From an uncultured Clostridia bacterium (GTDB lineage: Bacteria; Bacillota; Clostridia; Christensenellales; CAG-917), in the NCBI GenBank assembly GCA_946056785.1, contig CAMGKS010000069.1, positions 1 to 6,461 on the forward strand: a stretch of 6,461 nt of DNA, read 5' to 3'. The notes below the pieces were generated by a model. It was not told where the DNA came from, searched no databases, and saw nothing but the letters and a program-made list of their open reading frames with translations. Made by a program: the position numbers and the translations under genes. Of the stretch, positions 1 to 4,747 are shown in pieces (the stretch's first letter is position 1; each line of letters starts with the position of its first letter).

Positions 1-273
1 AAATGTCTGATTAATTTTTAAAACATTTTAATTATTACACTAGTTTCAAAAGTGTTAGACTAAGAGCTAAGGTTTTTTTGTCAGGAAATTTAATTTAATA
101 TAACCGGAATGCAAATAAAGTTAACTCAAATACAAATAAAATTAAATCGAATACAATTTATAGCGGTGACTAAAAACTATTTTAATTGAGTTTATACTTA
201 AATTATGTTTAAGCGTTGCCTTAGCTATCAAAAGTATAAGTTAACGTAAAGTGAGTTTAAAACCAACCGCCGA
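1..273. other. AT-rich intergenic region without a gene
   Basis: No open reading frame with a plausible start and ribosome binding site is visible on either strand. The stretch lies downstream of the DUF3267-type gene, but no convincing hairpin plus T-run follows that gene's stop codon. It contains a weak 21-bp direct repeat (109-150) and two GTTAAC hexamers (120-125, 240-245), a word also found in the intergenic region before the lipoprotein gene (4474-4479, 4695-4700). Composition matches the other intergenic stretches here. Confidence 0.6.
109..150. repeat. Two imperfect 21-bp direct repeats
   Basis: Bases 109-129 and 130-150 align without gaps at 17 of 21 positions around the shared core CAAATAAA, and a third copy begins at 151 (ATACAA) before degenerating. 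The low-complexity AT-rich composition means chance or slippage is a sufficient explanation. The TGCAAATAAA word also occurs in the tandem repeat at 4651-4708. Confidence 0.35.
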
Positions 274-1008
274 TTAACTTAAATTTTCGTTATCGGAGTT
301 GTTGCTTGTTCCGTTATTTTTTTCATCGTCGATTTCCGACGTCGGTAATTGTGCGGAGTCGATTTTTGTTTTCGGAAAGTTTTTGCCGTCGTTTGCCTCC
401 GAAGCATTCAAAGTTACGTCTAAAAATATTTCTTCCTTTTTAACTACGTCGGGCGAATAAATTTCCATTTGAACGCCGCTGTCCGAAATGAGAACGTTCG
501 ACGGCTTTCTTAATAATTTAATCGTTACGAATAAATCGCCTGCGGCACCGGCAACGTTAAACATCTGAATGAAATATACTCCCCAGAAATATATTACGGG
601 AACCAAAAGACACGGAATTAAAAGCAAAGCCGTCCATAAGACAAGCGGAGCTAACGTAATTATGACGTAAGGAATTTTTTTAAAATATTCGTCGGAGTAT
701 GCAAAAGCCATTCCTGCCGTAAAGCCGAAGCGAGGCTTGCATTTTGGAGCGAAAATTTTCATAAAAAGGGCGTGAGTAAGTTCATGAAGCACGATATAGA
801 CAATCGATCCCAAAACCGCTATCAACAGATTGAAGAGAATATACTTATAATGCAAATAAGCAAAGAACGTTAGATTTTTTGTAAAATATCCCCCTAAAAA
901 CATAAGGATATAAATCACGATGGATATTGCCTGAACAAGTCCGTTGCTTTTGCGGTCGTTTTTCAAATCAATTGTGTCTAATAAATCGTAATTTTCCGGT
1001 AATTGCAT
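274..1008 (-). CDS. DUF3267-type membrane zincin (putative metalloprotease)
   Basis: Predicted integral membrane protein of 244 residues with a zinc-protease motif. Seen: a short cytosolic-looking N-terminus, hydrophobic segments near residues 24-43, 57-75, about 112-140 and 141-165, and the motif HELTH at 75-79 at the end of the second segment. A later NVAGAAGDL stretch (151-159) places Asp158 as a likely third zinc ligand. This layout matches the DUF3267 / putative zincin peptidase family, which resembles site-2-type intramembrane proteases; substrates are generally unknown. Residues about 200-244 form a hydrophilic, Asn/Asp/Glu/Ser-rich tail with no membrane segment, probably disordered and a lineage-specific extension. 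The start at 1008 is supported by AAAGGTGA (1012-1019). The gene begins 51 nt after rpsR but beyond its terminator, so it is expressed by read-through or from an unseen promoter. Proteolytic activity is inferred from motifs only. Confidence 0.8.
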   Translation of the reverse strand: MQLPENYDLLDTIDLKNDRKSNGLVQAISIVIYILMFLGGYFTKNLTFFAYLHYKYILFNLLIAVLGSIVYIVLHELTHALFMKIFAPKCKPRFGFTAGMAFAYSDEYFKKIPYVIITLAPLVLWTALLLIPCLLVPVIYFWGVYFIQMFNVAGAAGDLFVTIKLLRKPSNVLISDSGVQMEIYSPDVVKKEEIFLDVTLNASEANDGKNFPKTKIDSAQLPTSEIDDEKNNGTSNNSDNENLS

Positions 1009-1024
1009 AATTCACCTTTAATTT

Positions 1025-1053
1025 AAAAAAATATAGAGGCATAAGCCTCTATA
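1025..1053 (-). terminator. Intrinsic terminator of the rpsF-ssb-rpsR operon
   Basis: A perfect 9-bp inverted repeat (arms TATAGAGGC at 1032-1040 and GCCTCTATA at 1045-1053, 4-nt loop) is followed on the minus strand by seven T residues (complement of 1025-1031). It starts 6 nt after the rpsR stop codon. On the plus strand no T-run follows the hairpin, so it should act in one direction only. It sits between rpsR and the downstream zincin gene and should limit co-transcription of the latter. Confidence 0.9.
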
Positions 1054-1059
1054 AATTTG

Positions 1060-1302
1060 TTAGTCAGCTCTGTATGGGAGCAAAGCCATTTGTCTTGCAC
1101 GCTTGATAGCAGTTGCAAGTTCGCGTTGATGTTTTGCACAAACGCCGCTCATACGACGTGGCAAAATTTTGCCTTTTTCCGTGATAAATTTTCTGAGTTT
1201 TGCAACGTCTTTATAATCTATGCTTTCGGCATGTTCAACGCAAAACGTGCAAACCTTTTTTTTAGGAGCCCTTTTTTGAGGGCGAACATTTTTTTCTTCC
1301 AT
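1060..1302 (-). CDS. rpsR: Small ribosomal subunit protein bS18
   Basis: Component of the 30S platform that binds 16S rRNA as a partner of S6. The 80-residue length is typical. Seen: a basic N-terminal tail, then the conserved core containing IDYKDV (28-33), LRKFITEKGKI, LPRR (47-50) and the C-terminal RARQMALLPY stretch. Cys18, Cys21, Cys55 and His58 (CxxC plus CxxH) form the putative zinc-binding set of the cysteine-containing (C+) type of S18, as opposed to zinc-independent forms. The start follows a strong AAAAGGAG site that overlaps the end of ssb, with 11 nt between the two genes. It is the last gene of the rpsF-ssb-rpsR operon and is followed at once by an intrinsic terminator. In some bacteria the S6:S18 complex binds the rpsF leader and represses the operon, and a candidate leader is present here. 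Confidence 0.97.
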   Translation of the reverse strand: MEEKNVRPQKRAPKKKVCTFCVEHAESIDYKDVAKLRKFITEKGKILPRRMSGVCAKHQRELATAIKRARQMALLPYRAD

Positions 1303-1313
1303 AAATTCTCCTT

Positions 1314-1700
1314 TTAGAAAGGAAGGTTGTCGTCTGCAATAGGTTTCAAATCATCGAAACCTGAGGACTCTTCCTTGTCGTTATCATTTCTTGTCGAGAG
1401 AAACTGAATTTCTTCTGCTACGATATCGGTGGTGTAGCGTTTTGAACCGTCTTTGCCGTCGTAACTGCTGGTTTGGATACTACCGACAACGGCAGCTTTT
1501 GAACCTTTTTTAAGATATTTTGCGCAGTTTTCGGCTTGAGTACGCCAAACAACGATATTCAAGAAATCGGTATCTCTCTTGCCGTCCTTGGAGTAGTTTC
1601 TTGAAACAGCCAAAGTGAATCTGCAATAATTGATTCCGTTAGGCGTTTGATTAAGCTCCGGGTCTTTTGTTAAATTTCCGATTAAGAATACTTTATTCAT
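1314..1700 (-). CDS. ssb: Single-stranded DNA-binding protein
   Basis: Binds single-stranded DNA during replication, recombination and repair, and recruits partner proteins through its C-terminal tip. Seen: an OB-fold over about residues 1-102 with the hallmark N-terminus MNKVFLIGNLTKDPE, the FTLAVSR strand, FLNIVVW (46-52, Trp52 a usual base-stacking position) and a GS.QT.SY.GKDG loop region. This is followed by a short acidic linker of about 20 residues and the partner-binding tip DDNLPF (123-128). At 128 residues it is on the short side for SSB, because the linker is short and lacks the Gly/Gln-rich stretch of many homologues. A strong AAGGAG precedes the start with good spacing. It lies between rpsF (13 nt upstream) and rpsR (11 nt downstream), the standard bacterial arrangement. 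This is the main housekeeping SSB by context, although a second paralogue elsewhere cannot be excluded. Confidence 0.97.
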   Translation of the reverse strand: MNKVFLIGNLTKDPELNQTPNGINYCRFTLAVSRNYSKDGKRDTDFLNIVVWRTQAENCAKYLKKGSKAAVVGSIQTSSYDGKDGSKRYTTDIVAEEIQFLSTRNDNDKEESSGFDDLKPIADDNLPF

Positions 1701-1713
1701 AGTATCTCCTTGA

Positions 1714-1995
1714 TTATTTTCTGATAATCATTTCTCTGACGACGTTTTCATCATTGCCGAGTTGTCTTGACAATTCCTGAGGAACGGTATCGCTTGCGGT
1801 AAAGTTCATCAAAACGTAATAACCTTCACTCTTGAAGTTGATTTTGTAGGCATATTTTTTTGTGCCCCATTTGTCAATCGACTCAACAGTGCCGTTTAAC
1901 GATTCGATGAGATTAGAATACTTTTCGATAGTCTTGTTCTTAACCTCGTCGTCGACGTCGTTTTGAATAATGTAGAGAATTTCGTACTTATTCAT
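1714..1995 (-). CDS. rpsF: Small ribosomal subunit protein bS6
   Basis: Forms a heterodimer with S18 on the central domain of 16S rRNA. The 93-residue length is typical of S6. Seen: N-terminal strand YEILYIIQNDVD, the helix that follows, then the diagnostic DKWGTKKYAYKINFKSEG segment (about 42-59) with YYVLMNF strand, and a C-terminal VVREMIIRK that corresponds to the usual vlR.l..k ending. No acidic C-terminal extension (as in E. coli S6) is present. It is the first gene of the rpsF-ssb-rpsR operon. The start is preceded by AAGGAGG at optimal spacing; another ATG overlaps just upstream (GGTATGATATG) but is out of frame and is closed immediately by TGA. A promoter lies about 75-100 nt upstream, with a folded leader between. 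Confidence 0.97.
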   Translation of the reverse strand: MNKYEILYIIQNDVDDEVKNKTIEKYSNLIESLNGTVESIDKWGTKKYAYKINFKSEGYYVLMNFTASDTVPQELSRQLGNDENVVREMIIRK

Positions 1996-2059
1996 ATCAT
2001 ACCTCCTTATGGTCTTTGGCCCTTGCGGGCAAGGATTGGCTTTCGCCAGACTGATAGGC
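1996..2059 (-). promoter_or_regulatory. Structured rpsF 5' leader, candidate S6:S18 autoregulatory RNA
   Basis: The roughly 64-nt leader between the predicted transcription start and rpsF contains two local hairpins. One has the stem TGGC/GCCA with a GAAA tetraloop (2037-2048) and the other the stem CCTTG/CAAGG with loop CCCG (2021-2034). There is also a competing long-range helix: GTCTGGC (2051-2045) can pair with GCCAAAGAC (2020-2012) over 7 bp with a two-A bulge, which excludes the tetraloop hairpin and encloses the second hairpin just before the AAGGAGG site. Known: in many bacteria an rpsF leader carrying a helix plus a hairpin with a CCG element binds the S6:S18 complex. Inferred: this is the local version. 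I did not verify a match to the published consensus. Confidence 0.5.
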
Positions 2060-2065
2060 TTAAAT

Positions 2066-2094
2066 ATTATCTAATAAATTTAAAAAAAAGTAAA
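2066..2094 (-). promoter_or_regulatory. Sigma-A-type promoter for rpsF-ssb-rpsR
   Basis: On the minus strand a -35-like TTTACT (2094-2089) is separated by exactly 17 nt from a -10-like GATAAT (2071-2066, 5 of 6 to TATAAT). The spacer is T- and A-rich. This places the transcription start near 2059, giving a leader of about 64 nt before rpsF. The -35 element is only moderate (4 of 6). Confidence 0.65.
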
Positions 2095-2175
2095 GCGAAA
2101 AGAGTGATTTTATAACATTTTAAACTAAAAAAGATTTAACGACGTAATTAACGATGGTATTAAAGAGCGAACGCT

Positions 2176-2207
2176 TTTTGCGTCGGTTAAAAAAGGCGGA
2201 CGCAAAA
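2176..2207. repeat. 9-bp perfect inverted repeat between sigH and rpsF
   Basis: Arms TTTTGCGTC (2176-2184) and GACGCAAAA (2199-2207) are perfectly complementary with a 14-nt loop. It lies in the 269-base spacer between the sigma gene and rpsF. No T-run follows either arm, so it is not a classical intrinsic terminator, but it is the best hairpin downstream of the sigma gene and could stabilise the 3' end or cause Rho-independent pausing. The rest of the spacer (2095-2264) holds no gene that I can see. Confidence 0.45.
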
Positions 2208-2264
2208 CTGTCGTGAAACGGCTTTTTGTCAATAAAATTCAGAAATCAAAAATAGCCGGCGGAC

Positions 2265-2858
2265 TTATTCGTAAATTTTTTTAGCCAGCTTTTTTACTTT
2301 TTGCAGAGTGTTGTCGACGTATTTAATTGTAGTTTTAGTCGCCGATGAAATTTCCAAGTAGCTGTTGCCTTCGAGATAGAGTTTTAAGATTTCAAGTTCT
2401 TCCGGTTTGAGTTTTCCCGAAAATTCCTGATAAAAATCGACGTTGCTTTCTTTTAATATAAACAACTCTTCGGGATTAAGTTCGTTTGACAGCAAGTTGC
2501 CGGGAATGTTTTCTGCGTCCTCATCGGGCAAAGAGGTGAAAGAAACGTAATCGTTAAGGAAACTGTGTTTTATTCTGCCTGCCGCTTTAACGGCGTCGTT
2601 CAATTGATTTTTTATGCATCCGATAAGGAAAGATTTCAGGTCGCCTTTTGACGGATCGAAAGACCTTACGCCTTTAAACAATCCGATCATTCCTTCCTGA
2701 ATAAGATCCTCGTAGTTTGCGCCTTTCAGAAAAAAACGGCGTGACAAAACGATGACGAGCGGTTTATAACGGTTATAAAAAGCGTTCTGAGCTTCGTCGT
2801 CGCCATTTAAAACAAGCGATAGAAGTTGTTCATCTTTAAGGTCAGCGTAATCGTTCAT
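2265..2858 (-). CDS. sigH: SigH-type RNA polymerase sigma factor
   Basis: Sigma-70 family factor of 197 residues that directs RNA polymerase to a subset of promoters. Seen: region 2.1-2.2 with the strongly SigH-like stretch GANYEDLIQEGMIGLFKGVRSF (46-67), region 2.3-2.4 following (including a FLIGCIKNQLNDAVK-like segment), a variable acidic linker (about 110-145), and a region 4 helix-turn-helix at about 150-197 with YLEGNSYLEIS and a VDNTLQKVKK recognition-helix area. Region 3 is not evident, as expected for SigH. Position supports the call: in Bacillota sigH follows mrnC and rlmB. Here yacP is absent from between rlmB and sigH, and the rpmG-secE-nusG genes that usually follow are replaced by the rpsF operon. 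Start ATG follows AAAGG, 9 nt after rlmB, so the two are co-transcribed. In Bacillus SigH controls stationary-phase and early sporulation genes; the role here is inferred from homology. Confidence 0.88.
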   Translation of the reverse strand: MNDYADLKDEQLLSLVLNGDDEAQNAFYNRYKPLVIVLSRRFFLKGANYEDLIQEGMIGLFKGVRSFDPSKGDLKSFLIGCIKNQLNDAVKAAGRIKHSFLNDYVSFTSLPDEDAENIPGNLLSNELNPEELFILKESNVDFYQEFSGKLKPEELEILKLYLEGNSYLEISSATKTTIKYVDNTLQKVKKLAKKIYE

Positions 2859-2867
2859 ATCATACCT

Positions 2868-3602
2868 TTATTTTTTCGAACCGCATCTTTGTCTTACGCA
2901 TTCATATAAAATCACTCCGGCAGCGACCGACGCATTTAAGGAATTGACTTTGCCGAATTGAGGGATAGTGACTGTTCCGTCGCAAAGCTCCTTTGTCAGT
3001 CGTTTGATTCCGTCGCCTTCGCTTCCGATGACAATTGCGATATTGCCCGTTAAATCGGTGCTAGAAATCGGTTCTCCGTCGAAGTCAGCCGCATAAACCC
3101 AAACGCCTTTTTGTTTCAATTCTCTTATTGCGTCGTTTATATTCGTCACTTTTGCCACCAAAATATGTTCGGCTGCACCTGCGGAAGTTTTAATAACCGT
3201 GCCGTTGACAACGGCGCTGCGGTGTTTCGGAATAACGATTCCGTGAGCTCCGAAACACTCCGCGCATCTTAACACTGCGCCGAGATTGTGCGGGTCGGTG
3301 ATACCGTCAAGCAAAACGATGAGAGTCTTTTCGTTTTTTTGTGAAGCTAAGCTCAAAATATCTTCAAGCGAGCAATATTCGAATTCGCCTTTTATGAGGA
3401 CTGCCCCCTGATGATTGGCAGTACCTGCTTTATCGGTGAGAGCGCGTTTGTCGGTAAACGAAACCAGAACGTTTTTTGTTTTTGCGATTTTTATAAGTTC
3501 GTTCAGGCTTTTATCGAAATTGCCTTTTTCTATTAAAAGTTTTTCGACGGGGTCTTCGCTTAAAAGGGCTTCCCGTACGGCATTTTTTCCGTAAACTATC
3601 AT
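2868..3602 (-). CDS. rlmB: 23S rRNA 2'-O-ribose methyltransferase, RlmB/TrmH family
   Basis: SPOUT-class enzyme that uses S-adenosylmethionine to methylate a ribose 2'-OH in RNA; RlmB modifies 23S rRNA G2251 (E. coli numbering) in the peptidyl-transferase P loop. Seen: an N-terminal substrate-binding domain beginning YGKNAVREAL (4-13) and ending with NHQG (63-66), then the catalytic knot domain. Motif 1 is DPHNLGAVLRCAECFG (103-118, with Asn106 and the catalytic Arg112), motif 2 IVIGSEGDGI (190-199), and motif 3 IPQFGKVNSLNASVAAGVILYE (213-234, with Ser221-Leu222-Asn223). Length 244 is usual. Start is supported by a GAGG site 5 nt upstream. The neighbours mrnC and sigH match the cysS-mrnC-rlmB-sigH order of Bacillota, but the gap to mrnC is unusually large (301 nt). 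Substrate within the family cannot be proved from sequence; another TrmH-like specificity is possible. Confidence 0.93.
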   Translation of the reverse strand: MIVYGKNAVREALLSEDPVEKLLIEKGNFDKSLNELIKIAKTKNVLVSFTDKRALTDKAGTANHQGAVLIKGEFEYCSLEDILSLASQKNEKTLIVLLDGITDPHNLGAVLRCAECFGAHGIVIPKHRSAVVNGTVIKTSAGAAEHILVAKVTNINDAIRELKQKGVWVYAADFDGEPISSTDLTGNIAIVIGSEGDGIKRLTKELCDGTVTIPQFGKVNSLNASVAAGVILYECVRQRCGSKK

Positions 3603-3903
3603 ACTTACCTCGATGGATTGTAATTTTATAGATTTAATATTTAGTATATTTATAATTTTGTCGTTTATTTAAGTTTATATTATTAATGTACGACTTGTTG
3701 ATATTTTGACGCGCTTTATTGTAAGCGTCGATTTTCGGGCAACGTCAGGCACGATGAATTGATAGAAGCGTTTGCTTTTAACGTTGCATTTTGTAAGATA
3801 GCAGCAGAATTTGATAGCGGTTTAAAATTTAAACTTTTGTCAAATCATAGGCACGCTTTAAAGTTATTTTAGATTAAACCGCGTTTAAATTGAAAGTAGC
3901 TTA
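3603..3903. other. AT-rich spacer between mrnC and rlmB
   Basis: About 300 bases without a credible reading frame separate two genes that are normally adjacent or overlapping in Bacillota. The part nearest rlmB (3615-3690) is very AT-rich on the minus strand and holds several -10-like words (TATACT, TATAAA) but no -35 partner at correct spacing, so I call no promoter. The half nearer mrnC carries short palindromes (described separately). No strong terminator is seen after mrnC. Confidence 0.55.
3817..3888. repeat. Paired GTTTAA/TTAAAC palindromes downstream of mrnC
   Basis: Two short palindromes lie here: GTTTAAA-A-TTTAAAC (3820-3834) and TTAAAC-CGC-GTTTAA (3874-3888). They also share a longer word in opposite orientation, GCGGTTTAA at 3817-3825 and TTAAACCGC at 3874-3882, so the 66-nt segment can fold on itself with 9-bp arms. 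The position, just after the mrnC stop codon on the minus strand, would suit a 3'-end structure, but there is no T-run. A further TTAAACCGC is at 4420-4428. Confidence 0.45.
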
Positions 3904-4299
3904 TCAATTCAGAAATTCAAACAGTCTTTCGGTTTGACCGGTAAGATAAAGAAAGCCTAAAACGGCTTCATAACCGCTTGCGTATCTGTATTCGCTTATT
4001 TCGGCGTGTTTTGCACTTGTGTGGATTTTGCAATTTCTTGCTCGTCTGAACAAGTCGGATTCTTCAGGCGTCATCTTTTCCATAAGAGTTTTTACTTTAT
4101 CCGCCTGACTTACGGCTTTTACTTTTTGCGTTACCATTTTATGAAGTTTTCCCGTAGGCAGGTCGCTTCCTATCGTGACGACCGACCGCTCGTACAGCGA
4201 TTGTACGCTGTCTCCGATAAAAGCCAAAGAAAGCGGAGGAAGAGCAAGTGCTTCCTTGTTTGAAAGTTTTGTTGATATTTCAAACATACATTTTTCCAT
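3904..4299 (-). CDS. mrnC: Mini-ribonuclease 3 (Mini-III)
   Basis: RNase III-type endonuclease without a double-stranded RNA-binding domain; in Bacillus it matures the ends of 23S rRNA. Seen: LAFIGDSVQSLYERS (25-39) with the probable catalytic Asp30, LHKMVTQKVKAVSQA in the middle, RARNCK (86-91), and YRYASGYEAVLGFLYLTGQ (104-122) with the probable catalytic Glu111. The length of 131 is close to that of the family, and the protein should act as a dimer. The start is uncertain. The ATG at 4299 has no clear Shine-Dalgarno site, while the ATG at 4287 (Met5, beginning MFEIST) aligns better with family N-termini. A promoter upstream predicts a transcription start almost on the first ATG. The gene is followed by rlmB and sigH in the same orientation, which supports the assignment. 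The usual upstream neighbour cysS is not present; a palindrome-rich intergenic region lies there instead. Confidence 0.93.
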   Translation of the reverse strand: MEKCMFEISTKLSNKEALALPPLSLAFIGDSVQSLYERSVVTIGSDLPTGKLHKMVTQKVKAVSQADKVKTLMEKMTPEESDLFRRARNCKIHTSAKHAEISEYRYASGYEAVLGFLYLTGQTERLFEFLN

Positions 4300-4305
4300 A
4301 GGCTC

Positions 4306-4334
4306 AGTTTAACACAACTTAGGAATATTGACAA
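4306..4334 (-). promoter_or_regulatory. Sigma-A-type promoter for mrnC
   Basis: On the minus strand TTGTCA (4334-4329, 5 of 6 to TTGACA) is separated by exactly 17 nt from TAAACT (4311-4306, 4 of 6 to TATAAT). The expected transcription start, 6-8 nt further on, falls at about 4300-4298, on the first ATG of mrnC. The gene would then have no leader, or a 12-nt one if Met5 is used. Confidence 0.55.
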
Positions 4335-4403
4335 CGATTTAAAAAAATGATATAAAATAAAGTAATATAGTTAAATATAATACTGTTTAGATATAAGCTT
4401 TAA

Positions 4404-4635
4404 TAAACGCCGTTTAAGGTTAAACCGCATATTATTTATTAGCGTTGCTCATCGGTTATTTATCATCGATTCGGTTAACCAACTTAATAATATCAACCGG
4501 TAAAACTTAACCGCACGGTTTATAAAGCGCAAGTTTTTTTAAACGTTTAAGCCGTCGGGTGACTGTCAAATATTAAACGATAAAAACGGCGTAAGGCTTA
4601 TAGGGGCAGATTATTTAAAGCAACGTATAAACGTT
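4404..4635. repeat. Cluster of short palindromes built from GTTTAA/TTAAAC words
   Basis: Within about 230 bases there are at least six short perfect-arm palindromes: TAAACG-C-CGTTTA (4404-4416), GTTTAA-GG-TTAAAC (4412-4425), GGTTAACC (4473-4480), AACCG-CA-CGGTT (4509-4520), TTAAACGTTTAA (4539-4550) and AACGT-ATAA-ACGTT (4622-4635). They lie in the 448-base stretch (4300-4747) between the divergent mrnC and lipoprotein genes, which has no credible reading frame or RNA gene. They may be binding sites or degenerate intergenic repeats. AT-rich composition raises the chance rate, so function is unproven. Confidence 0.45.
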
Positions 4636-4650
4636 AAAACCTGACTTAAA

Positions 4651-4708
4651 AAACGAGTTTAAGGTGTTAATGCAAATAAAAACGAGTTTAAGTTGTTAAC
4701 GCAAACAG
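4651..4708 (+). repeat. Two tandem 29-bp repeats upstream of the lipoprotein gene
   Basis: Bases 4651-4679 and 4680-4708 match at 25 of 29 positions without gaps, around AAACGAGTTTAAG and a following TGTTAA.GCAAA core. The second copy ends 10 nt before the AAGGAG site at 4719-4724, so the repeat sits in the promoter or leader region of the gene. It may be an operator pair or a slippage product. Confidence 0.7.
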
Positions 4709-4718
4709 AAAAAAAATT

Positions 4719-4724
4719 AAGGAG
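4719..4724 (+). promoter_or_regulatory. AAGGAG Shine-Dalgarno-like site at unusual distance
   Basis: AAGGAG lies 23 nt before the only usable ATG (4748), far beyond the normal 5-9 nt. No ATG, GTG or TTG occurs between them, and an in-frame TAA (4739-4741) rules out an earlier start. Either the site is not used, or weak folding of the intervening GAAG...CTTT shortens the distance. Confidence 0.4.
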
Positions 4725-4747
4725 CGAAGTTATATCTTTAAACGGCA

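Noticed and set aside
1057..1317. Plus-strand reading frame of 86 codons
   Set aside because: It lies opposite rpsR, which is a certain gene; the translation has no family character and no ribosome binding site.
2210..2227. Plus-strand terminator-like hairpin GTCGT-GAA-ACGGC followed by TTTTT
   Set aside because: The stem is only 5 bp with a G-T pair, and there is no plus-strand gene upstream for it to terminate; on the minus strand the stem contains a mismatch.
4006..4263. Plus-strand reading frame of 85 codons
   Set aside because: It is antisense to mrnC, whose conserved motifs cover the same bases.
4376..4381. Perfect TATAAT on the plus strand as a lipoprotein promoter
   Set aside because: There is no -35 element at suitable distance, the surroundings are almost pure A/T, and it is about 370 nt from the start codon.
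4541..4610. tRNA or small structured RNA suggested by the GCCGT/ACGGC and TAAGCC/GGCTTA pairings
   Set aside because: The two helices compete for the same bases, and there is no cloverleaf, T-loop sequence or promoter-terminator pair.
4651..4708. Possible CRISPR array
   Set aside because: Only two imperfect units in direct tandem with no spacers, and no cas genes.
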